A DNA stretch of 64,000 nucleotides, from positions 1 to 64,000 of the forward strand of contig CAZXIN010000017.1 of NCBI GenBank assembly GCA_964640795.1, written 5' to 3'. This document shows positions 25,582 to 33,974 of this stretch, piece after piece; within the stretch, counting starts at the first letter, position 1; every line of letters starts with the position of its first letter. The notes beneath the pieces are model-generated. The model searched no databases, had not been told where the DNA came from, and saw nothing but the letters and a program-made list of their open reading frames with translations. The stretch comes from M269 sp964640795. Lineage in GTDB: Bacteria; Pseudomonadota; Gammaproteobacteria; Enterobacterales; Alteromonadaceae. Both the position numbers and the translations under genes were made by a program.

Positions 25582-26220
25582 CTATCTAGCAATTGCTGTA
25601 ATACGAATAGGTGTGGCGGGTAACTCAAGCTCTTGCTGATTCTTATCAATCCAATCTTTAGTTAAAGTCAGCATATTTCCATTAAGGCTATCTTTAGGGA
25701 GAGTCGTGTTGCCGTATGAACTATTCGTCGGCAATATGATAGTCAACCCATCAACACTCGGCATAAGAAAAGACAAAAAGCTTCCCATGTTGTCAAAAAA
25801 CTCGTCATATTGATTCATAATAGAACGCAGTTGTTCAGCTGTTAGTGTCTTGTTTAATAAATTAGGCTTTGTTTCTAGTTGAACTGACATGTCACACTGA
25901 TTACTCGGTTCAACTAGCTCAATAGCGACTATCGCGTTTGCTAACTTTAATGCTTTTTCTACAGGTAAAGTGAACCTATTTGATTCATTAACGGCAACTT
26001 CAATATCTATTTTTTGTGTAATCAATTCTGCTGAATTGATAGTACAAAGCTGCTTTTTGATGTTATGCATAAAGCCAAAAGAAAATTGTAAACCTTGTGT
26101 TTCTTCTTTATCTATTTTCTTTAGGTGGCTATAAAATTTAGAGTACTCGACATTTAATTGCCCAGCCTGCAAATATAAAGGTGCTAAAATCAGCAATGCA
26201 CCACATAAGTGTCTTATCAT
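25582..26220 (-). CDS. DUF2987-like periplasmic protein
   Basis: A 212-residue protein with a signal peptide (LCGALLILAPLYLQA) and a body that begins LNVEYSKFYSHLKKI, resembling DUF2987 proteins of marine Gammaproteobacteria, where function is unknown. Two Cys residues (about 59 and 109) may pair. Its start overlaps the bax-like gene stop by four bases (ATGA), so the two are translationally coupled and may work on the same envelope process. Confidence 0.6.
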   Translation of the reverse strand: MIRHLCGALLILAPLYLQAGQLNVEYSKFYSHLKKIDKEETQGLQFSFGFMHNIKKQLCTINSAELITQKIDIEVAVNESNRFTLPVEKALKLANAIVAIELVEPSNQCDMSVQLETKPNLLNKTLTAEQLRSIMNQYDEFFDNMGSFLSFLMPSVDGLTIILPTNSSYGNTTLPKDSLNGNMLTLTKDWIDKNQQELELPATPIRITAIAR

Positions 26221-27035
26221 TCGGATATATACGCTCGGTTAATTCGGATCATGTCATTCAACTCATCAATATACGCTTGTCCACGTTCGGAATAGCTCAT
26301 CAATCCATCAGCCAAGGCTTCTGCTGTAATAGGCTGTTGTTTATCTCTTAGTTGATGTCTGATATCACGCAGTCTGGCATAAGCAGGATGACGATTTAGA
26401 TTCGTAAGGTAGGTCGATACTGCGTGTGACAGGTCTTTGAACTTAGCCACTTCATGTGCAGCATCATCATTCCTGCGAGACGGCACAAAACCGCAGCCTT
26501 TTTGGAAGCACCACAAACCAAAGAAATTATACCCTTTACGTGCAAACCGTGATGTTCCCCAAGCCGATTCATTGGCAGCTTGAACCAGAACTAATTCTTG
26601 CGGTATCACATCAACTCTCATTAACAGTTTGTCGATATCACTAACAGACCACGACTCAGTTGCGACCTTATACTGCTCAGACAATTCACCTAAGGTCTTT
26701 TCGTCGGATGAGTGTAACTCCATATCATGCAACATTTCAGTGCGGATACCCAATAACCACACACGCGTTTGCATAATACGTTCATTCTGGCGTTTAACTT
26801 CTGGGCGAAGATAATTAAAAAACGCGCGTTTTTTTTCCTTAGTATTGGTGTACGACTTGAAATCAGGAATACCTTTGGCAATATCACCAACATCATCATC
26901 AAGAGTAAAAGCGCCCTTTTCGGACACAAAAGGATAGATAAATGAAACAGTAGCCACTGTCCAGAATAAGCTAACTGCAAAACATTTTTTTAACAGCTTA
27001 AAACGCTTATTATTACGCAATGAAGACAGACTCAT
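26217..27035 (-). CDS. bax: Bax-type glucosaminidase-domain protein
   Basis: A 272-residue protein with an N-terminal membrane anchor (FAVSLFWTVATVSFIYPF) and a C-terminal glucosaminidase-type domain: VPQELVLVQAANESAWGTSRFARKGYNFFGLWCF carries the catalytic Glu in AANESAWG. This is the Bax/FlgJ-like family, cleaving peptidoglycan glycan strands. I take the start at ATG 27035, with GGAG nine bases upstream, rather than ATG 27050, which has no ribosome site. It overlaps the preceding membrane-protein gene by 23 bases. Confidence 0.88.
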   Translation of the reverse strand: MSLSSLRNNKRFKLLKKCFAVSLFWTVATVSFIYPFVSEKGAFTLDDDVGDIAKGIPDFKSYTNTKEKKRAFFNYLRPEVKRQNERIMQTRVWLLGIRTEMLHDMELHSSDEKTLGELSEQYKVATESWSVSDIDKLLMRVDVIPQELVLVQAANESAWGTSRFARKGYNFFGLWCFQKGCGFVPSRRNDDAAHEVAKFKDLSHAVSTYLTNLNRHPAYARLRDIRHQLRDKQQPITAEALADGLMSYSERGQAYIDELNDMIRINRAYISE

Positions 27036-27771
27036 GTTGTGAATCTCCATTTAAATCAGTGGTTAATGTAACAGTGACACCAAACATATCACGATACAAG
27101 ATCCCTTTGATATTATAATAAAGTGGAGCAATCCAAAACAATGCGATCCCAAAAGTCATTATGCCAATAAACAACAATACTAAAAATGCCAAATATAATA
27201 AGCTGAACTTTAAAGCTCTGCGGTTAACCGCCTTTATTGATGTATAAATGGCAACAAGGGGAGTCATCTTCCTCTCAACAACTAAAGGTAGCGAAAAGCT
27301 CATTGCTACGGTTAAGTAAAGCCCTGGCAATATCAGCAAACCAAATCCTAATTGAGTCAACACACCTGTCATCAGTGATACCAAAACGATAGGCAAGCAT
27401 TGAGGAACATACTGAAATAAATTAGCAGGCCTCGATATAGCACCAACACTATGATTAACCCCCATCATGACAACCCCAGCCATCAGCGGAGCAATTAAGG
27501 CAGTTGAGATGATCTCCATAAAAAACTGAGTCGCAGGTTCAAGCTCTAACGTATTATTTTGGATGTTTTCTGGGCCAATATAAGCAATCAAGGCATAAAC
27601 CAAAACAAAAGCAACAGCAAGGATAATCAATAGTGATTGAAATATGACACCTTTAGTTGTTTGAGTTAAACCCCACCCTTGCTCAAACAATTCTTTAATA
27701 TCAAAATCAAATTCACCTTTTAAGGTCTTATCAATGTCTCCACCAATAATGACTCGCTTTTTTTCGCTCAC
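27013..27771 (-). CDS. Multi-pass membrane protein, unknown function
   Basis: A 252-residue protein with a soluble N-terminus (FDFDIKELFEQGWGLTQTTKG) and about five or six membrane helices, including a glycine/proline-rich LGFGLLILPGLYLTVAMSFSLPLVV segment. It resembles the BPSS1780/DUF975-like family of proteobacterial membrane proteins, whose role is unknown. It heads the minus-strand operon with bax and the DUF2987-like gene, so an envelope function is plausible. Confidence 0.7.
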   Translation of the reverse strand: MSEKKRVIIGGDIDKTLKGEFDFDIKELFEQGWGLTQTTKGVIFQSLLIILAVAFVLVYALIAYIGPENIQNNTLELEPATQFFMEIISTALIAPLMAGVVMMGVNHSVGAISRPANLFQYVPQCLPIVLVSLMTGVLTQLGFGLLILPGLYLTVAMSFSLPLVVERKMTPLVAIYTSIKAVNRRALKFSLLYLAFLVLLFIGIMTFGIALFWIAPLYYNIKGILYRDMFGVTVTLTTDLNGDSQHESVFIA

Positions 27772-27948
27772 TGATTAACCTTATAACATCAAATATCAAG
27801 ATCTAAAGTCACTTTGATAACACTTGTATTAGTCATGCTAAATACGCGAAATAAAGGTGACTGAAAGGGGTATTATATCAAGCTATGTTGAGAATAATAC
27901 AAATTGGTATAGGACACCGAGATGATATCTTAAAAAGTATCCGCTCAG

Positions 27949-28605
27949 TTACAGAATCGAAGCAACAATCTTAATAGCTAAAGCAATCAACACCAACCCC
28001 ATCAAGCGATCAAACCAATACCCTTGCTGACGCAGAAAATCTCTAACCGGACGAAAACTCACACAAAAAGATAGAAAAGCAAACCAACAACCTGTAGCAA
28101 AAGCCATATATAAGCCATAGGCTGCTTTTATGTCGTTAGGTGTATTCTCTGAAACAACAACGGCAAAAACTGAAAGAAAAAATAAAGTCGCTTTGGGATT
28201 CAAGCCGTTGGTCATGAACCCAATTAAAAACGCTTTCTTATCGGTCAAGGATGGTTCCGATGCTCTTACCATAACCTCATCGCTATCGGATTGCTCAACT
28301 GTCGGGCCACTTCTGATAGCCCCCCACCCTAAATATGCTAAATAAGCCGCCGCAATATAGATAAGTACATTAAATAACCAAGGTGTGGTTTTAATCAACA
28401 AACCAATGCCTAACAACGAATAAGCAACATGTATGAGAATGCCTAAACCAATGCCGATACTCGTCATGACAGCTGCCCGTCTTCCATAACTCACACTGTG
28501 TTTTAAAACGATAGCAAAATCAGGGCCTGGACTTGCGACAGCAAAAAAATGTACGCCTGCAATAGTCAAAAACTCAACCCAGTACAGGTGAAAACTCTCG
28601 AACAT
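27949..28605 (-). CDS. LysE/RhtB family amino-acid exporter
   Basis: A 218-residue inner-membrane exporter of the LysE/RhtB family with six membrane helices. The signature SPGPDFAIVLKHSVSYGRRAAVMTSIGIGLG near the N-terminus and GFMTNGLNPKATLFFLSVFAVVV in the middle are diagnostic. The substrate may be homoserine, threonine or a similar amino acid; sequence does not decide. It is monocistronic, with 70 bases to the next gene. Confidence 0.92.
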   Translation of the reverse strand: MFESFHLYWVEFLTIAGVHFFAVASPGPDFAIVLKHSVSYGRRAAVMTSIGIGLGILIHVAYSLLGIGLLIKTTPWLFNVLIYIAAAYLAYLGWGAIRSGPTVEQSDSDEVMVRASEPSLTDKKAFLIGFMTNGLNPKATLFFLSVFAVVVSENTPNDIKAAYGLYMAFATGCWFAFLSFCVSFRPVRDFLRQQGYWFDRLMGLVLIALAIKIVASIL

Positions 28606-28675
28606 TAATTCAACCTCAATACAAATTAGGTAGCGACTCGATATATGGACCGTTCAGATTCCATTGTCTTGGCTA

Positions 28676-29395
28676 TTAATCATTTAAAATCTGTTCCACA
28701 AATTTAGGAACTTCAACAGATGCTAGGCCATAATGCTTTTCATCAAAGTATGACTGTCCTTCGCTAGGTTCAAGGTTTATTTCGACAGAATGAGCACCAG
28801 ACAATTTTGCCTCTTGCACGAACCCAGCGGCAGGGTATACATTGCCTGATGTACCAATAGAGATAAATAAATCGGCTTGCTGCAGTGCATGATAAATGTC
28901 ATCCATAGCAAAAGGCATTTCACCAAACCAAACAATATCAGGCCTTAAAGATTGCTGCGGGTTGCAACAAGAACAGCGGCTAGCTGAATCAATGTCATCT
29001 GTATGCATAAATGAATGACCTGAAAGGCAGCATCGAGCAGAGAGCAGTTCACCATGCATGTGAATCACATGTTCACTCCCCGCTTGCTCATGTAAATTGT
29101 CTACATTTTGTGTGACCAACAAAAAATTGCCTTTGAACGACTTTTCCAAATGCGCCAACGCTTTGTGCGCTAGGTTAGGCTTCACTTCATCACTTAACAA
29201 TTGACGCCTGCGTTCATTATAAAAACGATAAACTAAGTCGGGATTGCGCTCGAACCCTTCTGGCGTTGCAACATCCTCAACAGAATGCCCCTCCCAAAGA
29301 CCATTACTATCTCTGAAAGTTTTAAGGCCCGACTCTGCAGATATACCGGCCCCAGTTAACACAACAATTCGCTTCACATTATTCTTTGTATTCAA
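28676..29395 (-). CDS. cobB: NAD-dependent protein deacylase CobB (sirtuin)
   Basis: A 239-residue Sir2-family enzyme that removes acetyl or succinyl groups from lysines using NAD. It shows GAGISAESGLKTFRDSNGLW, TQNVDNLHEQAG, the catalytic His in HMHGEL, and LRPDIVWFGEMPF. The zinc site is CC-type, as in E. coli CobB (RCCLSGH and CSCC), not two clean CxxC pairs. It overlaps the sulfurtransferase gene by 17 bases and is the distal gene of the add-sseA-cobB group. Confidence 0.93.
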   Translation of the reverse strand: MNTKNNVKRIVVLTGAGISAESGLKTFRDSNGLWEGHSVEDVATPEGFERNPDLVYRFYNERRRQLLSDEVKPNLAHKALAHLEKSFKGNFLLVTQNVDNLHEQAGSEHVIHMHGELLSARCCLSGHSFMHTDDIDSASRCSCCNPQQSLRPDIVWFGEMPFAMDDIYHALQQADLFISIGTSGNVYPAAGFVQEAKLSGAHSVEINLEPSEGQSYFDEKHYGLASVEVPKFVEQILND

Positions 29396-30248
29396 CAGAT
29401 TTCCCTAATTCTAAAGCCAAGTTCTTGTTAGCGCCCCATTCGCTCCATGAGCCATCATAAACAGAGGTTTTCCTGTAACCCACTTGGTATGCTGCGAGAG
29501 CTAAAATACAGGCCGTAACGCCCGAACCACAGCTAAAAATAAGCTCGTCATTCACGTTTAAATTCTGTTGTCTGAAAACTTGTAACAGCGCTTCAGGTTG
29601 CTTTAGGTACCCATTATCTAGTACATAACCAAAAGGTATGTTTTTCGCTTTTGGTATGTGGCCGCGTCGAACCCCGTTTCTAGGTTCTGGATCAGTGCCT
29701 TCAAAACGTCCTGCGCTACGAGCGTCTACAACACACGGCATTGCTGTCTCAAGAGCAGAGAGCATTTGCTCAAGATTCAATACCAATTGATGTTCTGACT
29801 TAACAAGAAAATCTCCCTCAATGCCACACTCAGAAAATGCCGTTTGGCAACTATAATTCTGGCTTAACCATGCGGGAAGACCACCATCCAATACATAGAC
29901 GTTTTGATGCCCCATTGCTCTGAACATCCACCACACTCTTGGTGAACAATAAAGGCCAACGTCATCATAAACAACAATGATTGAGTTGTTATTTACACCT
30001 AACTGTTGTGCTCGCTTTTCAAATTCTAACGCTGATGGCATGGTATGAGGCAATTCGCTACTCGTATCACAAAACACATGTTCAAAATCAAAATGTCTGG
30101 CAGTCGGGATAACTCGCTCACCAATAATAGGGGACTTCCCAGTCATAGGGTTTTTCATCGACGTATGTAAAACAACCAAATGATTATTCGTTTTCATTTG
30201 GCCACTCAACCAATGCACATCGACTAAAGCACTTAGATCACTAGGCAT
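29379..30248 (-). CDS. sseA: Sulfurtransferase, 3-mercaptopyruvate type
   Basis: A 289-residue tandem rhodanese. The C-terminal active-site loop CGSGVTA has catalytic Cys240 and matches 3-mercaptopyruvate sulfurtransferase rather than thiosulfate sulfurtransferase (CRxG). The first rhodanese domain (about 8-130) is inactive, with no Cys loop, which is usual. Conserved VYDDVGLYCSPRVWWMFRAMGH and GHIPKAKNIPF are visible. It transfers sulfur from mercaptopyruvate to cyanide or thiols in the cytoplasm. It overlaps both neighbours by a few bases. Confidence 0.9.
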   Translation of the reverse strand: MPSDLSALVDVHWLSGQMKTNNHLVVLHTSMKNPMTGKSPIIGERVIPTARHFDFEHVFCDTSSELPHTMPSALEFEKRAQQLGVNNNSIIVVYDDVGLYCSPRVWWMFRAMGHQNVYVLDGGLPAWLSQNYSCQTAFSECGIEGDFLVKSEHQLVLNLEQMLSALETAMPCVVDARSAGRFEGTDPEPRNGVRRGHIPKAKNIPFGYVLDNGYLKQPEALLQVFRQQNLNVNDELIFSCGSGVTACILALAAYQVGYRKTSVYDGSWSEWGANKNLALELGKSVEYKE

Positions 30249-31251
30249 ACAACGACCATAAACGCTCTTTTTCAGTTAATGAGATAAAGGCGGCATCAAT
30301 ACCATGACGTTGAATAAGTGAAAGGTCGGATTGGCTTATCCCTAATACCTTATGAGCAACCTCGTACTCATGACGAATGTCGATGTTGGATACACCGGGA
30401 TCATCAGTATTTAAAGTGACTTTTAAACCTGCTTTTAAGAAGTGAGGTAATGGATGCACTGACAAGTCACTCACTGTGGCTGTTTGGTAATTCGATGTCG
30501 GACATGATTCAATCACAATGTTATGTTCCAGCATGTAATCAATCAATTTGTTGTCATGTATTGCTGAAACCCCATGGCCTATGCGCGTTGCGCCTAACAA
30601 CTTGATTGCATTCCAAATGCTCGACGGTCCATCAGCTTCACCAGCATGTACACTAATGTCCCACCCAGCATCCCTTGCATGTTTAAAGTGACGCTCAAAA
30701 AGCGATGCAGGATAATTAAGTTCATCACCCGCTAAATCTAATGCAACAATTTTATCTTTGTGAATCAGTAGCGCTTCAAGTTCATTCTGACAGCTTTCCA
30801 CACCAAAAGTGCGACTTAAAATGCCAATAAGGTTCGCACTAACACCTGTGTCAGCTATTCCAGCTTTTACGCCGTCAGCAATAGCTTCCACCAAATCAGG
30901 TAGCGGCAAGTTAAAAGCCCGTCCCATAAAAAAGGGAGAGAATCTTAACTCCACGTAATCCAATCCGTGTAACTTGGCATTGACTAAATTTTCGTAAGCA
31001 ACACGATAACACGCATCTAAATCACCAAGAACAGCAACCCCCCAATCTAGTTTCGCTAAAAAGGCCAACAAGTCACTGGTTTTATCGTGAATTTGAGTGA
31101 ACGAGCGCAGCCCCTCCAAAGAATCAGCAGGTAAGCTGACGCCGTATTTATGCGCCAGATCCCAAATGGTTTCGGGATCAATATTTCCATCGAGGTGACG
31201 ATGCAGATCGACTAACGGGATATTAGGATCTATCATCGTTTTTGTAGCCAC
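30241..31251 (-). CDS. add: Adenosine deaminase
   Basis: A 336-residue TIM-barrel amidohydrolase converting adenosine to inosine. Metal and catalytic motifs are DLHRHLDG (His17 and His19), VHAGEADG, RIGHGVSA and NTDDPGVS, in the usual order and spacing. Length is normal. It is the first of the overlapping add-sseA-cobB genes and follows one base after the response regulator stop, so all four may be cotranscribed. Some homologues are adenine deaminases; adenosine is favoured here by overall similarity to bacterial Add. Confidence 0.9.
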   Translation of the reverse strand: MATKTMIDPNIPLVDLHRHLDGNIDPETIWDLAHKYGVSLPADSLEGLRSFTQIHDKTSDLLAFLAKLDWGVAVLGDLDACYRVAYENLVNAKLHGLDYVELRFSPFFMGRAFNLPLPDLVEAIADGVKAGIADTGVSANLIGILSRTFGVESCQNELEALLIHKDKIVALDLAGDELNYPASLFERHFKHARDAGWDISVHAGEADGPSSIWNAIKLLGATRIGHGVSAIHDNKLIDYMLEHNIVIESCPTSNYQTATVSDLSVHPLPHFLKAGLKVTLNTDDPGVSNIDIRHEYEVAHKVLGISQSDLSLIQRHGIDAAFISLTEKERLWSLYA

Positions 31252-31890
31252 CTACTCCTCTAATTGAATTTTTTCAGCCATCAACACAGCTTGTGTTCTC
31301 GTATTCACTGAGAGCTTTCTAAAGATAGCACTGATGTGTGCTTTAACCGTTGCTTCAGTAATATTAAGATCGTGTGCAATTTGTTTGTTAAGCAAACCTG
31401 CTTGAAGTAACTTAAGAACCTGAAATTGCTTTGTGGTTAAGGAAGCCATCTTGTTAGAAATAATAACGTCTTCATCTTCATGATCTTTCAGCTTCTCTCG
31501 AACGCTTTCTGGTAACCATGTTTCACCCTTAAGCACAGCATTAACTGCTTCGGCAATTTGTGCAGAGGGTGTTGACTTAGTAATAAATGCTTTCGCACCA
31601 AACCCCATAACACGAGCAATCACCTTAATCGACTCCGTTGCCGATACAACGGCAATGGGTATTTGTGGGAATTCTTCAGCGACACTTAACAAACCAAAAA
31701 AATCTTCACATCCAGGCATCTGCAGATCAAGCAGGATAAGCTCAATATCGGGGTTAGTGTTCAACACGTCCATCGTGCTTTCTAATGAATCAGACTCTAC
31801 AAGTTTAAGGCCTTCAAACAGCGGAGTCAGTGCCCCACCCAATGCTTCACGAAATAAAGGGTGATCGTCCGCAATTAAGAATTTCGCCAT
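31252..31890 (-). CDS. LuxR/NarL-family response regulator
   Basis: A 212-residue two-component regulator. The receiver domain (1-120) has the acidic pair ADDHP, the phospho-acceptor Asp55 in LLDLQMPG and Lys107-type KSTP. The NarL/FixJ-type HTH lies at about 145-205 (LTTKQFQVLKLLQAGLLNKQIAHDLNITEATVKAHISAI). I use ATG 31890 with AGGG upstream; a TTG eight codons earlier is open but crowds that site. No histidine kinase is adjacent, so its partner is unknown. Confidence 0.88.
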   Translation of the reverse strand: MAKFLIADDHPLFREALGGALTPLFEGLKLVESDSLESTMDVLNTNPDIELILLDLQMPGCEDFFGLLSVAEEFPQIPIAVVSATESIKVIARVMGFGAKAFITKSTPSAQIAEAVNAVLKGETWLPESVREKLKDHEDEDVIISNKMASLTTKQFQVLKLLQAGLLNKQIAHDLNITEATVKAHISAIFRKLSVNTRTQAVLMAEKIQLEE

Positions 31891-32199
31891 TTTTTTTCCC
31901 TGTTCTTTACTCAAGTTCGTTGCATTGGCTTAACGTCAACACACATGCAGGTAAATCAGTGTTATTTGTAAGGTAAAAATACTACTTTAGTCTCATAGCA
32001 TCAACATAAAAAACAATTAGTTAGTGCATTATTACCTTATCGGAATCTTTCTTAACCCAAAACCGCCCTATTTCATCGTATTTGGTCCATTATCATCATT
32101 GGTATTAAGGCGCTATTCGGTTAATATTCGCCATCGTTTTAATGACATAAATTTAAAGGCGTTACTATCAAAGACAATCTCTACGCTCACCCACAAAGC

Positions 32200-32886
32200 G
32201 TGTCTAAATTCGAATTTGATGAGAACGTAGCCGAAGTGTTTCCTGACATGATCGGTCGTTCAGTGCCAGGGTACTCGACGATAATCGATACTATTGGTCA
32301 AATTGCTGGCAGGCATGTCGTGGAAAACAGCAATATTTATGACTTAGGTTGCTCACTCGGCGCAGTGAGCTTGTCGATTAGTCGACAGGTTGAAGCCAAT
32401 CAATGCCGTATCGTCGCTGTAGATAATTCTCCTTCGATGATCGAACGCTGCAAGTTGCACCTGAAAGCATTTAGAGCCCCCATTCAAATTGATGTGATGT
32501 GTCAAGACATCGCCGATACACTGATAGAAAAGGCCAGTGTTGTTGTTATGAATTTCACTTTGCAATTTATACCGCCAGCGAAGCGCGCCGAAATCATCAC
32601 AAAGATATATGAAGGCTTAATGCCTGGTGGTGTGCTTATCATTTCTGAGAAGTTAAGCCATGCCAATGAGCAAAGTGACCAGTTACTCGTCGACCTTCAT
32701 CACGAATTCAAGCGCCGCAATGGGTATAGTGAGTTAGAAATCAGTCAGAAAAGAACAGCATTAGAAGACGTCATGCTCATCGATGATTTCCAGACACACA
32801 AAGATAGACTACAAAGTGCTGGATTCAGTGATGTTGTCTTATGGTTCAAGTGCTTTAATTTTGCTTCTTTTGTTGCAGTAAAATAG
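32200..32886 (+). CDS. cmoA: Carboxy-S-adenosyl-L-methionine synthase CmoA
   Basis: A SAM-dependent enzyme making carboxy-SAM from prephenate for tRNA wobble uridine modification. Visible are EVFPDMIGRSVPGYS, YDLGCSLGAVSLSI and NFTLQFI. From GTG 32200 it has 228 residues but lacks the first ten conserved residues. The frame is open to 32146 and encodes KDNLYAHPQSV, closely matching the known N-terminus (RDTLFSAPIA). No ATG, GTG or TTG is available there; AAGG lies seven bases before ATC at 32167, so a rare AUC start is possible. cmoB follows 15 bases later. Confidence 0.93.
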   Translation: MSKFEFDENVAEVFPDMIGRSVPGYSTIIDTIGQIAGRHVVENSNIYDLGCSLGAVSLSISRQVEANQCRIVAVDNSPSMIERCKLHLKAFRAPIQIDVMCQDIADTLIEKASVVVMNFTLQFIPPAKRAEIITKIYEGLMPGGVLIISEKLSHANEQSDQLLVDLHHEFKRRNGYSELEISQKRTALEDVMLIDDFQTHKDRLQSAGFSDVVLWFKCFNFASFVAVK

Positions 32887-32901
32887 GGTCGAGGTTTTCA
32901 C

Positions 32902-33870
32902 GTGAAAGTAGATTGGTATCAACCGCTGTTTCAGCAACTTGCGACATCTCCTCTTAGCGACTGGCTCGAAACACTGCCAGCACGAATAGCCGCGTGGCAG
33001 AAGAAACCTCATGGTGAATTCAGCAAATGGGTTAAATTGCTCCGAAAAATACCAAAAACAGAACCAAGTACAATTGACCTAACAAATGCTGTGTCTTTTG
33101 GGACATCGAAAGACATAGATGAATACACCAAAAAAGTTATTGAAGGTCTGCTACTGCAATTCAAACCTTGGCGAAAAGGCCCTTTTCATATTCACGATAT
33201 TCATATCGACACAGAATGGCGTTCTGATTGGAAATGGGAAAGACTAAAAGAACATTTAACGCCGATGGAAGGCAGAAACATACTGGATGTTGGCTGCGGT
33301 AACGGCTATCACATGTGGCGAATGCTAGAGCAAGATCCGTCTTTAGTTATTGGCATAGACCCAACAGACCTCTTTCTTATACAGTTTCAAGCTATCAAGC
33401 ATTTCAACCCAGATCCTAGAATTCATTTACTCCCCATAGGTATTGAAGACATGCCTGCCCTAGGTGCTTTTGACAGTGTTTTTTCGATGGGTGTCATGTA
33501 TCACCGCAAAAGCCCAATGGACTTTTTACTGCAGCTTAAGCAACTGTTACGTCCAGGCGGTCAGCTTATTCTGGAAACACTGGTTGTTGAGGGTGACAGC
33601 ACAACAGTGTTAGTGGCTGGAGAGCGTTATGCTCAAATGCGCAACGTGTGGTTTTTACCAAGTACCAGTGCTTTAGAGCATTGGTTACGGCGATTAGGCT
33701 TTAAGAATGTGAAAACTGTTGATGTGTGTCCAACAACAACTGAAGAGCAACGAAGTACGAAATGGATGACGAACCAATCTCTGATTGATTTCTTAGATCC
33801 AAACGACACATCTAAGACTATTGAAGGAGAGCCGGCACCGTTGAGAGCTGTTATTATCGCGGATCGCTAG
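32902..33870 (+). CDS. cmoB: tRNA U34 carboxymethyltransferase CmoB
   Basis: A 322-residue SAM-fold enzyme that transfers the carboxymethyl group of carboxy-SAM to 5-hydroxyuridine 34, forming cmo5U in tRNAs. Landmarks are WQKKPHGEFSKWVKLLRKIP, KGPFHIHDIHIDTEWRSDWKW, the SAM-site motif ILDVGCGNGYHMWRM and SMGVMYHRKSP. It starts at GTG with GAGG eight bases upstream. It acts directly after CmoA, encoded immediately upstream. Confidence 0.96.
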   Translation: MKVDWYQPLFQQLATSPLSDWLETLPARIAAWQKKPHGEFSKWVKLLRKIPKTEPSTIDLTNAVSFGTSKDIDEYTKKVIEGLLLQFKPWRKGPFHIHDIHIDTEWRSDWKWERLKEHLTPMEGRNILDVGCGNGYHMWRMLEQDPSLVIGIDPTDLFLIQFQAIKHFNPDPRIHLLPIGIEDMPALGAFDSVFSMGVMYHRKSPMDFLLQLKQLLRPGGQLILETLVVEGDSTTVLVAGERYAQMRNVWFLPSTSALEHWLRRLGFKNVKTVDVCPTTTEEQRSTKWMTNQSLIDFLDPNDTSKTIEGEPAPLRAVIIADR

Positions 33871-33974
33871 GGAATAAAAACTGAGTTCGTTATTTCACTA
33901 TAATTAAAATGGGCTAGCCTCACATTATGGTTAAACCAATTTGCAGTCATTTATAGATATATAAGGTCATTATT

